From: Saprospiraceae bacterium
GTDB taxonomy: Bacteria > Bacteroidota > Bacteroidia > Chitinophagales > Saprospiraceae
Length of the DNA stretch: 22,402 bases
Reading direction: 5' to 3'
Assembly: GCA_020630895.1 (NCBI GenBank)
Contig: JAHDII010000019.1
Span: 1 to 22,402 of the forward strand
Shown: piece by piece, positions 7,395 to 15,726 of the stretch
How the letters are laid out: each line of letters opens with the position of its first letter
Numbering within the stretch: position 1 is the stretch's first letter
Position numbers and translations under genes: made by a program
Notes under the pieces: model-generated
Seen by the model: the letters and a program-made list of their open reading frames with translations, nothing else
Databases searched by the model: none
Told to the model about the DNA's origin: nothing

Positions 7395-7872
7395 AATACA
7401 ATCTAAAATATGGGATTGGGAACAAGCAAAACAACAAGTAATTTCTTGGAAACAAACAGGAGCAAAAATTGTTTTTACTAATGGTTGTTTTGATATATTA
7501 CATTACGGACACATCTCTTATTTATCAAGAGCAAAAGATTTAGGAGATTATTTAATTATAGGATTAAATTCAAAGCAATCCGTACAAAAAATAAAAGGAA
7601 ATCACAGACCTATTAATGATAATAATACAAGGAGTTATCTTCTTGCTTCTTTATTTTTTGTAGATGCTATTATTTTTTTTGAAGAAGAAACTCCTTTGAA
7701 ACTCATTCAATTATTACAACCCAATATATTAGTAAAAGGAGGAGATTATATAGCCGAAAATATAGTAGGATACCAAGAAGTAATTCAAGGAGGAGGAACG
7801 GTAAAAGTAATCCCCTTTGTAGATGGATATTCTACTACAAAAATTGAAAATAAAATAAAAGGAATAGAATAA
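7372..7872 (+). CDS. rfaE2: RfaE2-type adenylyltransferase (HldE C-terminal domain homologue)
   Basis: A stand-alone 166-residue nucleotidyltransferase equivalent to the C-terminal half of HldE, which makes ADP-D-glycero-beta-D-manno-heptose from heptose 1-phosphate and ATP for the outer-membrane glycan core. Seen: TNGCFDILHYGH with the HxGH motif at 44-47, GLNS (64-67), VKGGDY (121-126) and YSTTKI (153-158), which stands for the usual ISSTxxI. The kinase half (RfaE1) is absent here. The start is TTG at 7372, inside the 3' end of the flippase gene; no ATG lies between it and the conserved core. Other cytidylyltransferases share HxGH, so the exact substrate is inferred. Confidence 0.85.
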   Translation: MKQQNLHKIQSKIWDWEQAKQQVISWKQTGAKIVFTNGCFDILHYGHISYLSRAKDLGDYLIIGLNSKQSVQKIKGNHRPINDNNTRSYLLASLFFVDAIIFFEEETPLKLIQLLQPNILVKGGDYIAENIVGYQEVIQGGGTVKVIPFVDGYSTTKIENKIKGIE

Positions 7873-7877
7873 AAAAA

Positions 7878-8717
7878 TTATTCTAATTCAGGTAAAGAAA
7901 ACCATTTTTGAAAAGTAGGATATTCCTTTTTTGTAATTAAAATCATTTTAGGATCTTTTTTAGGATCTAACCATCGTAATAATTCTAAAATATTTTTTTC
8001 TGTTGTTGCAGTACAACCCGCAGTACCCTTTCCTTTCCCTCTCCAAATATGAATAAAAATACAAGAACCTCCTTCAGATACAGCAGGAGTATTATGATTC
8101 ACAAAAATGCCCCATTTATATAAATCATCCTTTCTCAACATATCTTCAGCACTCTTCCAATCTTCATTAACATCCTCATTATTCACCACTTGATTATAAT
8201 ATTCACTTTGGCTATCATCTACACAAAATAAGGTTTGAGTAGATTGGATATAAGGCATTTTAATAAAACTCGCTTCTTCTTTTTTAGCATAACCAAAAGC
8301 ACTCCCAAAAGAAAAAATTCCAGCAGGTGCTTTTCCATCTCCTTCTTGCTTATTAAATCCTCTTTTTACATGATTTTCTAATTCACCATTTCCCCAAGCT
8401 AAACCATTTTTACCAATATTTATTTGATATATATGTCCTTGTCTTACCCAACTATTATTTATTTTTTCAAAACGATACATGAATCCCTCTACAGCATTAT
8501 CATCTGGAACAATAACAATAGACAATTGATTAGAAGAAACAACAGGATTTTTTTTAGGTTGAGTATTATTTTTGAATCCAAATTTTCCTAAATCTTCTTC
8601 AGGTGTTTTTTCTATTTTAGGAGGAGAAGTATTTTCTACCTCTTTCTCTTTTTTAGAAGAATCATTACAACTAAACATATAGATAAATATTAGTGATAAA
8701 AGTATTATTTTTTTCAT
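7878..8717 (-). CDS. L,D-transpeptidase-like (YkuD-type) lipoprotein
   Basis: A 279-residue exported lipoprotein: an N-terminal hydrophobic segment ends in a lipobox-like FSC, giving lipid-modified Cys17, followed by a charged, proline-rich linker (about 18-65). The catalytic domain has GKNGLAWG (102-109), EGDGKAPAGIFSFGSAFGY (125-143) and FIHIWRGKGKGTAGCTAT (221-238), with His223 and nucleophile Cys235. This resembles the YkuD His...Cys pattern, but with HIW and GCTA in place of the usual SxGCxR. L,D-transpeptidases cross-link peptidoglycan or attach proteins to it in the periplasm; this subfamily is less studied and could be a carboxypeptidase. It is the second gene of a minus-strand pair, one base after its partner, and ends five bases from the convergent rfaE2 stop. 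Confidence 0.75.
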   Translation of the reverse strand: MKKIILLSLIFIYMFSCNDSSKKEKEVENTSPPKIEKTPEEDLGKFGFKNNTQPKKNPVVSSNQLSIVIVPDDNAVEGFMYRFEKINNSWVRQGHIYQINIGKNGLAWGNGELENHVKRGFNKQEGDGKAPAGIFSFGSAFGYAKKEEASFIKMPYIQSTQTLFCVDDSQSEYYNQVVNNEDVNEDWKSAEDMLRKDDLYKWGIFVNHNTPAVSEGGSCIFIHIWRGKGKGTAGCTATTEKNILELLRWLDPKKDPKMILITKKEYPTFQKWFSLPELE

Positions 8718-8718
8718 T

Positions 8719-9123
8719 TTATTGATTGATTTTAATTCCCTTGATTATATGATATTTTGTATCATTAAAATAATATTGAAGATCTATCAAATCTGAACCT
8801 TCCATGTCAATTTCAAAAGATTGTTGTACATAATAAATAGAATCTGACCATTCTAAAACTTTATAGGTTCCAATTAATTTCCGCACACCATAAGCTTGAT
8901 AATCGCTAATGTATTCCTTAAACTCTTTGATTCTTGTAGTTAATATTTCATGAGTGATATTATTGAAAGAAGAAGAATTTTTTCCAGAAGCTTTAGGATA
9001 TTCTATCTCAATTAATACATTCTTTCCTGTAGTTTTAAAGCTCTCTTTCTTTACATCAAAAGGAGAAGAACAAGAAAAAAAGACAGTGATAAAAAATAAT
9101 ATAAACCCAAATGTTTTTTTCAT
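8719..9123 (-). CDS. Hypothetical lipoprotein
   Basis: A 134-residue protein of unknown function. It begins with a signal peptide (basic MKK, hydrophobic FGFILFFITVFF) and a lipobox-like FSC at Cys18, so it is probably anchored in the outer or inner membrane. The mature part has IEIEYPKASGKNSSSFNNI (38-56), vaguely like the start of DUF4163/RsiV-type domains, but too short to carry the DUF3298 part; that resemblance is weak. It lies one base upstream of the L,D-transpeptidase-like gene and is almost certainly co-transcribed with it, which suggests a joint envelope role. No clear TAnnTTTG box lies upstream. Confidence 0.65.
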   Translation of the reverse strand: MKKTFGFILFFITVFFSCSSPFDVKKESFKTTGKNVLIEIEYPKASGKNSSSFNNITHEILTTRIKEFKEYISDYQAYGVRKLIGTYKVLEWSDSIYYVQQSFEIDMEGSDLIDLQYYFNDTKYHIIKGIKINQ

Positions 9124-9570
9124 TATCTAAGTATCTTAAAAAATATCAATGTGTTTTAAAGCTTGTTTAGATGATGTTAAAAATAGTAAAAGTTATTTTA
9201 AACAGGCTCTTATATACCTACTAAAGTTCTTGTATCAATCGGATAAATCCAAGCATTCGTCTAAGCTTTGCTTTTTATTGAAACTCATTTTCATAAAGTA
9301 CCGTTAAAAAAAATACAAAGAAGTTAAAATTGATAACTTTTAGTTTTCAAACACATGCAAAATATTTCCACAACTATGAACAATTAAAATGCATTACAAT
9401 TTCTTTCCCTTACATTTTAGCAACTCTATAATTCAGTATAGAGTTGTTAAAAATGTAGTAAAACTAATAATCATTGCCAATATTTGTTGAAAATTATAAA
9501 ATCTTGTTAATTCTTGCTAAAAAGATTTTATTTATCAACAACGATTTACGATCTTCGCAATCTTTATGTA
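9124..9570. other. 447-bp intergenic region between divergent units
   Basis: This gap separates the lipoprotein pair (minus) from the Bat operon (plus) and must hold both promoters, but I see no perfect TAnnTTTG on either strand. The nearest plus-strand match is AATATTTG at 9479-9486 (one mismatch, no -33 element). It contains two inverted repeats (9415-9452 and 9496-9531) and no credible ORF or RNA gene. A TTG at 9514 could extend the first Bat-cluster gene upstream, but it would put a non-signal-like stretch before the signal peptide. Confidence 0.5.
9415..9452. repeat. Inverted repeat upstream of the Bat operon
   Basis: Arms 9415-9430 and 9437-9452 (core CAACTCTATA / TATAGAGTTG) pair over 16 bases with one G-U wobble around the loop ATTCAG; three more pairs follow after a bulge. 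No T-run follows on either strand, so it is not a standard terminator. A second, ten-base repeat (ATAAAATCTT / AAGATTTTAT, 9496-9505 and 9522-9531) lies nearer the start codon. Confidence 0.5.
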
Positions 9571-10533
9571 ATGATGAGAAAATTATTAGTCATATTAATT
9601 TTTTTTGCTACTGCTTTATCTGTACAAGCTCAGATAAAAGTAACTGCTGCAATAGATACTAATAAGATCTTAATAGGAGATCAAATATTACTTCATTTTT
9701 ATATTTCTAAACCCAAGTCAATTACAATTCAAGCCACAGATTTTAATTTATTATTAGATACTGTAGAACAAATTGAAGTATTAGATACCTATTCACCCAA
9801 AATAATTCAAGAAGGGAATATTCAAAAAATTAAACAATCAATACGAATTACAAGTTTTGAGGAAGGAAATCATATCATCCCTCCTGTTTTATTTGTAAGC
9901 AACAACAATATTCAGGCATATTCTAATAAAATATATCTAGAAGTCAAATCTATAGAAGTAGATACAATGGCACAACTTTTACCTATCAAAGATATTATAG
10001 AAGAGCCCATGAAGGTAAGCGATTGGTTGCCCTATGTTTTAATTCCTTTAGGAATAATTATTTTATTAGGATTTTTAATTTTCTTTTTGATGAAAAGAAA
10101 ATCAAATAAAGAAACTGTTGTTGTTGAAAAGAAAAAAATAATTCTACCTGCTCATATTATAGCTTTAGAAAAAATAAAACAATTAGAACAACAAGAACTT
10201 TGGCAAAATGAAAAAATAAAACCTTATTATTCAGAATTGTCATATATCTCTAGAGAATATTTAGAAAATAGGTATCATATCAATGCTTTGGAATCTGTAA
10301 TACAAGAAATTACTCATGATTTGGAACATAAAGATATTAATGAAGAGCAAAAAGAGACATTAATACAAATGCTTAAAACAGCAGATATGGTTAAGTTTGC
10401 TAAAGTAAAACCTAATGAAGAAACACATCAAAAATCATTACAAATACTAACAGATTTTATTCATTCAACAAAGCAAATTGTTTTACCTCCTCAAAATAAT
10501 GAGGAAAACAAAAATGAACAACATACAGAATGA
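9571..10533 (+). CDS. Bat-cluster membrane protein (BatD-like / DUF4381-like)
   Basis: A 320-residue single-pass protein. Residues 1-21 are a signal peptide ending VQAQ. The periplasmic part (about 22-150) resembles a BatD-type Ig-like domain. One membrane segment lies at about 152-174. The cytoplasmic tail contains ALEKIKQLEQQELWQ and KPYYSELSYISREYLENRY, a pattern of DUF4381-like proteins that accompany MoxR ATPases and VWA proteins. I start it at ATG 9571 (MMRKLL; 9574 is equally good) because the longer frame from TTG 9514 has a charged, non-signal N-terminus. Its stop overlaps the batA start by four bases (ATGA), so translation is coupled. It is the first gene of the Bat run; the usual moxR and DUF58 genes do not precede it. 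Confidence 0.7.
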   Translation: MMRKLLVILIFFATALSVQAQIKVTAAIDTNKILIGDQILLHFYISKPKSITIQATDFNLLLDTVEQIEVLDTYSPKIIQEGNIQKIKQSIRITSFEEGNHIIPPVLFVSNNNIQAYSNKIYLEVKSIEVDTMAQLLPIKDIIEEPMKVSDWLPYVLIPLGIIILLGFLIFFLMKRKSNKETVVVEKKKIILPAHIIALEKIKQLEQQELWQNEKIKPYYSELSYISREYLENRYHINALESVIQEITHDLEHKDINEEQKETLIQMLKTADMVKFAKVKPNEETHQKSLQILTDFIHSTKQIVLPPQNNEENKNEQHTE

Positions 10534-11546
10534 TATTAGCTTGTAACATAGGAAATTTACATTTTGAATATTGTTGGATATTATTCGGTTTAATATTAAT
10601 TCCAATATTAGCTGGATTATATTTTTTATATCTTAGAACCAATCGTTATGCTGATTTTAGAATTTCCAGTTTACAATCTTTTTCAACTCATTCTGTAAGA
10701 GGATGGTTGAGAATGTATTTACCTCCAATCTTGAGATTATTAGCATTAAGTGCATTAATTATTGCTTTAGCACGACCTCAAAAAATTCATAAAAAAGAAG
10801 AAGTTAAAGGTGAAGGAATTGATATTATGATGGTTATGGATTTATCGAGTAGTATGTTAGCAAAAGATTTTAAACCCGATCGCCTTGAAGCAAGTAAGGA
10901 AGTAGCTGCTCAGTTTGTTGAAAAAAGAGAATTTGATAGAGTTGGATTGGTTGTTTTTTCTGGAGAAGCTTATACTCAATGTCCTCCTACTACAGATCAT
11001 AGAATGTTGCTTAATTTTTTAGGACAAATTCGATGTGGAATTATTAATGATGGAACAGCTATAGGAATGGGCTTGGCAACAGCCGTTAATAGAATTAAAG
11101 ATAGCAAATCAGAAAGTAAAGTCATTGTTCTTTTAACAGATGGAATGAATAATGCAGGATATTATGATCCTGTAGATGCTGCTAATATGGCAAAAGCTTT
11201 AGGTATAAAAGTATATACTATTGGTGTAGGTACCATGGGAGATGCTTTAGCTCCTGTAAGAAAACGTTCAGATGGAGAATATGTTTTTGGATTAGTTACC
11301 GTAGAAATTGATGAAGATTTATTGATTCATATGTCTAATTTAACAGGAGGAAAATACTATAGAGCTACTGATAATGAAAGTCTTCAAAAAATATATGATG
11401 AAATTAATACATTAGAAAAATCAGAAATAGAAATTACAACAATAAAAAGACATAGTGAAGCATTTCATCCTTTTGTTCTTTGGGCTATGATTTTTATTTT
11501 TATTGAAATGACTTTAAAATATACATTTTTGCGTTCAATACCTTAA
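10530..11546 (+). CDS. batA: BatA, VWA-domain membrane protein
   Basis: A 338-residue inner-membrane protein with two N-terminal membrane segments (about 14-36 and 64-81), a von Willebrand factor A domain (about 95-290) and a C-terminal membrane segment (about 312-332). The metal-binding MIDAS site is intact: MDLSSSM gives Asp104, Ser106 and Ser108, with Thr176 in NDGTAIG and Asp204 in LLTDG. The Bat proteins form a membrane assembly linked to aerotolerance and envelope stress in Bacteroides; MoxR ATPases are the usual partners, and the biochemical role is unsettled. It overlaps the previous gene by four bases, and batB follows after nine bases. Confidence 0.9.
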   Translation: MILACNIGNLHFEYCWILFGLILIPILAGLYFLYLRTNRYADFRISSLQSFSTHSVRGWLRMYLPPILRLLALSALIIALARPQKIHKKEEVKGEGIDIMMVMDLSSSMLAKDFKPDRLEASKEVAAQFVEKREFDRVGLVVFSGEAYTQCPPTTDHRMLLNFLGQIRCGIINDGTAIGMGLATAVNRIKDSKSESKVIVLLTDGMNNAGYYDPVDAANMAKALGIKVYTIGVGTMGDALAPVRKRSDGEYVFGLVTVEIDEDLLIHMSNLTGGKYYRATDNESLQKIYDEINTLEKSEIEITTIKRHSEAFHPFVLWAMIFIFIEMTLKYTFLRSIP

Positions 11547-11555
11547 ATAGAAAAA

Positions 11556-12584
11556 ATGTTTAGATTAGAACATCCTATATATTTAATAGCATTGGTGATA
11601 ATTCCTATCCTTATCATCTTATTTTTTTGGGCAATTCGCTCTAAAAAGAATGCTATCAATCGTTTAGGAAATCAAGATCTAATAGAACGACTCATGCCTC
11701 AATTTTCATCAATTCGATATAGTTTTAAATTTATTTTTATCATTTTAGCGATTGCTTTTTTAGCATTAAGTTGGGCAAATCCTCAATGGGGAAGTAAAAG
11801 AGAAAAAGTAAAAAGAAAAAGTGCTGATTTGATGATTGCCCTAGATATTTCTTGGAGTATGAATGCTACAGATATTGCTCCAAGTCGTTTAGAACGTTCT
11901 AAAAAATTTGCCCGGAAATTGGTACAAGAATTAGCTGGAGATAGAGTAGGTGTTATTATTTTTGCTGGAGCAGCTCATTTACACATGCCATTGACAATAG
12001 ATTATTCAGCAGCAAGTTTATTTTTAGATAGTGCCCATCCAGAACAAATATTAACACAAGGAACATCTATCGATGCTGCTATTGGAATGGCAGAATTGGC
12101 ATTTGAACAAGATAATGATCAACATAAAGCTCTTATCATTATTTCTGATGGAGAGAATCATGATGAAAAAGCAATTGCAGCAGCAAAAAAAGCACATGAA
12201 AAAGGAATGATTATTTTTACAATAGGAACAGGAACACCTGAAGGAGCTTATGTTCCTATTAAAATTAATAATTATAATGATTTTAAAAGAGACGCAAATG
12301 GCGAATTAGTTCGTTCTCAATTAAATGAAGAAATGTTAACTCAAGTTGCAGAAGCAGGAGGAGGTAAATATTATAATGTGTTATCTGGAGAAGAAGCTGT
12401 TTTAAATGCACTAAAAAATAAGGTAGAAGAAATTGAAAAAAGAGAATTTGAAGAACGAATGTTTGATGAATATGAAAGCTATTTTTGGATATTTTTAATT
12501 CCTGCTATATTATTTTTAGTTATTGAATTCTTAATCTCCTATCGTAAAAGCAACATTCTTTCGGGTAGAGACATCTTTAGTTAA
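11556..12584 (+). CDS. batB: BatB, VWA-domain membrane protein
   Basis: A 342-residue paralogue of BatA with the same layout: membrane segments near 8-27 and 57-74, a VWA domain (about 90-290) and a C-terminal membrane segment (about 308-328). The MIDAS residues are Asp97, Ser99 and Ser101 in LDISWSM, Thr170 in TQGTSID and Asp198 in IISDGE. The tryptophan in DISWSM and the ENHD after the aspartate motif are typical of BatB and distinguish it from BatA. It follows batA by nine bases and precedes batC by 43 bases, in the standard Bat order. Confidence 0.9.
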   Translation: MFRLEHPIYLIALVIIPILIILFFWAIRSKKNAINRLGNQDLIERLMPQFSSIRYSFKFIFIILAIAFLALSWANPQWGSKREKVKRKSADLMIALDISWSMNATDIAPSRLERSKKFARKLVQELAGDRVGVIIFAGAAHLHMPLTIDYSAASLFLDSAHPEQILTQGTSIDAAIGMAELAFEQDNDQHKALIIISDGENHDEKAIAAAKKAHEKGMIIFTIGTGTPEGAYVPIKINNYNDFKRDANGELVRSQLNEEMLTQVAEAGGGKYYNVLSGEEAVLNALKNKVEEIEKREFEERMFDEYESYFWIFLIPAILFLVIEFLISYRKSNILSGRDIFS

Positions 12585-12627
12585 ATCACAATGTTATTCA
12601 ATATGATTCATTAAAATATTGTATATT

Positions 12628-13449
12628 ATGAACATGAAAATTTATACTATATTAATATCAATTTTGATATTGTCAATTACAGTACAAGCACAAAATGATC
12701 ACAAAGCTCTTCGTAAAGGAGATCAAGCCTATAAAAAAGGAAATTATTCTGGTGCTGATGAAGAATATTTAAGAGCTATTGAAAAAAATCCTAATAGTGT
12801 AAAAGGACATTATAATAGAGGGAATGCAATTTATAAAAGTATTGATCCTAATGTACTCAATGAAGAAGAAAAAGAGCAAATGAATAAACGCTTGGAAAAA
12901 GCAGCAGCGGAATATCTTGCAGCAATAGAAAATGCTAAAGATAATGATACAAAATCTAAAGCATACCATAACTTAGGAAATACTTATGTCAGTAAAAACG
13001 ATTTGGCTCAAGGAATTGAAGCCTATAAAAATGCTCTTCGGTTAAATCCTCAAGATATGGAAACGAAGCAAAATTTGCAATATGCTATTCGTCAAATGCA
13101 AATGCAAGAACAACAGCAACAACAACAGCAACAAGGAGAAAAAGAACAACAAGAAGGGGAACAACAAGAACAGCAACAATCTCAACAACAAGAGGAGCAA
13201 GAAGGAGAAAAACAAGAACAACAACAGCAACAAGCAGGAGATGAACAAAAGGAAAAAGATTCAGAAGAGGGAGAAGAACAAAATTCTCAATCTCAAGAAG
13301 GAAAAGAAGAGGAAATGCCTACTCCTGAAGAAATGACGAAAGAAGAAGTGCTTCGACAATTAAAAGTAATGGATGAAGAAGAAAAAAAGGTGCAAGAAAA
13401 ACTTAAAAAAGAACAATATAATCAATATAAATCTGATAAAGATTGGTAA
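12628..13449 (+). CDS. batC: BatC, TPR protein with Gln/Glu-rich linker
   Basis: A 273-residue exported protein. Residues 1-22 are a signal peptide (ending VQAQ). Tetratricopeptide repeats follow: ALRKGDQAYKKGNYSGADEEY, then KSKAYHNLGNTYVSKNDLAQ with GIEAYKNALRLNP, separated by an insertion. A low-complexity stretch of Gln, Glu and Lys spans about 155-230, and a charged helical tail (about 230-273) follows. BatC proteins act with BatA and BatB at the membrane. I start at ATG 12628 (MNMKIYT); a TTG at 12619 adds only three residues and 12634 is also possible. The Gln tract is encoded by repeated CAA/CAG codons, so its length may vary between strains by slippage. Confidence 0.85.
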   Translation: MNMKIYTILISILILSITVQAQNDHKALRKGDQAYKKGNYSGADEEYLRAIEKNPNSVKGHYNRGNAIYKSIDPNVLNEEEKEQMNKRLEKAAAEYLAAIENAKDNDTKSKAYHNLGNTYVSKNDLAQGIEAYKNALRLNPQDMETKQNLQYAIRQMQMQEQQQQQQQQGEKEQQEGEQQEQQQSQQQEEQEGEKQEQQQQQAGDEQKEKDSEEGEEQNSQSQEGKEEEMPTPEEMTKEEVLRQLKVMDEEEKKVQEKLKKEQYNQYKSDKDW

Positions 13450-13464
13450 TAAATTTATAATCTA

Positions 13465-13980
13465 ATGAAATATACCTTAATCATAATACAATTATTTTTT
13501 GCTACATATTTGTTAGCACAAGACGAAGTTTCTTTTACTCTTATTGTACCTGATACAGTCCCTCCTCAAGAAGTTTTTAATATTTCATTTATATTAAAAA
13601 ATGCACAAGGAAAAGGTTTTGATCTTCCTGAGTTAAAAGGACTTCAAATTGTAGGAGGACCTAATTTTACCTCTAGCCATACATTTATCAATGGAACTTC
13701 TTCTTCTGAAATGAGTTATACTTACAGAGTTAAAGCTAAAGAAGAAGGAAATATTGTTATTCCTAGTGCTACAGTTTTTGTAGATGATAAACCATTCAAA
13801 ACTGAAATTAAAAATATACCTGTAATTAAAGGATATAAACTACCCATTTCAAAAGATCAATTTGATGACTTTTTTATAAAAAGAGAGCCGTTTTCTTTTC
13901 CTAGAAAAGCACCCGGAAACGAAGAACAAGAAGAAGAAAAAACAACGAAAAAGAAAAAAAAGAAAACCTATCGTATATAA
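13465..13980 (+). CDS. Stand-alone BatD N-terminal-like domain protein
   Basis: A 171-residue exported protein with a signal peptide (1-18, ending LLAQ) and a single BatD-type domain (about 20-125). It is paralogous to the start of the full BatD encoded next: SSHTFINGTSSSEMSYTYRV here matches SSTNITNGSISRSTTYSYYI there, and VDDKPFKTE matches IGGKTFKTK. It lacks the later domains and membrane anchor. The C-terminus is acidic and then strongly basic (EEQEEEK, then KKKKKK, residues 152-168). Its TAA stop is directly followed by the batD ATG with no gap. It is not a truncation of BatD, since batD is complete. The function is unknown, presumably in the Bat complex. Confidence 0.75.
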   Translation: MKYTLIIIQLFFATYLLAQDEVSFTLIVPDTVPPQEVFNISFILKNAQGKGFDLPELKGLQIVGGPNFTSSHTFINGTSSSEMSYTYRVKAKEEGNIVIPSATVFVDDKPFKTEIKNIPVIKGYKLPISKDQFDDFFIKREPFSFPRKAPGNEEQEEEKTTKKKKKKTYRI

Positions 13981-15726
13981 ATGAAATCATTGTCTAAAAT
14001 ATATATATTATTTTTTCTACTAGTGCTTCCTTTAGGAATTATAGCACAAGGAAATGATGTGTCTTTTCAAGCATATTCTACAGCAAAGCAAGTATTATTA
14101 GGAAATTATTTTGAAGTTTCTTTTGTTGTTAATAATTCTAGTGGAACTAATTTTAAACCACCAGCATTTAAGAATTTTAAATTAATGAGTGGTCAAAATG
14201 TTTCTTCTAGTACCAATATAACAAATGGAAGTATTTCAAGAAGTACAACATATTCTTACTATATTCAACCAAAGAAAAAAGGCAAGCTAACTATAGAACC
14301 TGCTTCGATTAATATTGGCGGAAAAACCTTTAAAACAAAACCTATTATTGTAGAAGTTTTAGAAAGTAAAAAAGGTCAAAAATCTATAGATAATAAACAA
14401 GAAGTATTTATTAAAGCAGAAGTAAGTGATTCTATTGTTGTTCCTGGGCAACAAGTGACATTAGATTATAGGGTTTATTTTTCAACAGAAGTAGATCATT
14501 ATGGAATTGTAGAAGAACCCACTTATGATGGTTTTTTTGTTTCTACTATAAGACGATATAATGGTCTTACAGAACAAGTTGTAATTAATGGAAAACAATA
14601 CCATTCTAAAATAATTAAAAGAATGGCATTATATCCACAACAAACTGGAACTCTAACCATTGATCCTATGACTTTTAGAGTGGCTCTCCCAATAGAGGGG
14701 CAACCTTCTCGTAAAAATGTATTTTCTTTAATACGACCAACACGTTCAGAAATTATCAATACTAATCCTTTAGATATTCAAGTAAAATCTTTACCAAGAC
14801 CTATTCCTGAATCTTTTTCGGGAGCTGTTGGAAATCATTATATGGCTACCGCAATTTTAGATAAAACAGAAGCTTCAACAGATGAAGCGATTACTTTAAA
14901 ATTAACCATTACAGGTAATGGAGATATTAAAAGAGTCACCGCTCCTAAGCTAGTTGTATCTGATACATTTGAAGTATATGATCCTAATTTAATAGAAGAA
15001 GATAAAGGAGAAAACTATGGAGAATTATATGGTAAAAAAACATTTGAATATTTAATTCTTCCTAAAGTACCAGGACAATATTCTTTACGACCAGAATTTA
15101 GTTATTATAATCCAGATTCTAGTAAGTTTATTATTGATTATCCTGCTACATTTCAAGTCAATATAAGACAAGGAAAACACAATGCAAACGTAAATGTAAA
15201 GCCTGTAGAACCTAAAAAAGTAGAACGAGATATTCGATATATTAAAACACAAATTAGAACACAAAAGAAAAGCCATTTTGTAGGAACATTTGGTTTTTGG
15301 CTTTTAGTAAGTTTACCTTTTATGATATTAATAGGAGCTTCATTATATAAATATTGGTTATCTACTCGTCCTGAAATTGATCCTATTGCTGAAAAAAGTA
15401 GAAAAGCAAAAAAAGTAGCAAAACAAAAATTAGCTATCGCTGAAAAATATTTGAAAGAAGGAAATCATCGTTCTTTTTATGATGAAACTTCAAAAGCTCT
15501 TTTAGGCTATGTCATTGATAAATTTAATATTCCAGGTTCAGAATTATCTAAAAACAATGTTCAAGAAAAATTAATTCAATCAGGAGCTAATCAAGAACAT
15601 ATTTCTCGTTTTATGGAATTAATTCAAACCTGTGAAAAAGCAGTTTTTGCTTTTGGTACAAATGCTGATGCTTCAAAAACATATCAAGAAGCAATTGATG
15701 TAATTACAGATATTGGAATAGGTTAA
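13981..15726 (+). CDS. batD: BatD family protein
   Basis: A 581-residue membrane protein, the usual large Bat component. A signal peptide spans 1-22 (ending IIAQ). Three or so beta-rich Ig-like domains fill the periplasmic part (about 25-400), with the BatD motifs YIQPKKKGKLTIEP (94-107) and LYPQQTGTLTIDP (217-229). One membrane segment lies at 435-457. The cytoplasmic tail (about 460-581) is helical, with AIAEKYLKEGN and FYDETSKALLGYVIDKFN. It is the last gene of the Bat run; batE, which follows batD in some Bacteroidota, is missing. The next gene begins 159 bases later, and that gap holds only a weak hairpin (15753-15778, no T-run). Confidence 0.9.
   Translation: MKSLSKIYILFFLLVLPLGIIAQGNDVSFQAYSTAKQVLLGNYFEVSFVVNNSSGTNFKPPAFKNFKLMSGQNVSSSTNITNGSISRSTTYSYYIQPKKKGKLTIEPASINIGGKTFKTKPIIVEVLESKKGQKSIDNKQEVFIKAEVSDSIVVPGQQVTLDYRVYFSTEVDHYGIVEEPTYDGFFVSTIRRYNGLTEQVVINGKQYHSKIIKRMALYPQQTGTLTIDPMTFRVALPIEGQPSRKNVFSLIRPTRSEIINTNPLDIQVKSLPRPIPESFSGAVGNHYMATAILDKTEASTDEAITLKLTITGNGDIKRVTAPKLVVSDTFEVYDPNLIEEDKGENYGELYGKKTFEYLILPKVPGQYSLRPEFSYYNPDSSKFIIDYPATFQVNIRQGKHNANVNVKPVEPKKVERDIRYIKTQIRTQKKSHFVGTFGFWLLVSLPFMILIGASLYKYWLSTRPEIDPIAEKSRKAKKVAKQKLAIAEKYLKEGNHRSFYDETSKALLGYVIDKFNIPGSELSKNNVQEKLIQSGANQEHISRFMELIQTCEKAVFAFGTNADASKTYQEAIDVITDIGIG

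Noticed and set aside
7866..7884. Seven-base hairpin AGAATAA / TTATTCT between the convergent rfaE2 and L,D-transpeptidase-like genes.
   Set aside because: It is short and purely AT-rich with no clear T-run; expected often by chance at this base composition.
13042..13336. Long frames in other phases across the BatC repeat region, giving Asn/Lys-rich or Leu/Phe-rich proteins.
   Set aside because: They arise from the repeated CAA/GAA codons of batC, which reads as a normal TPR protein in the main frame.
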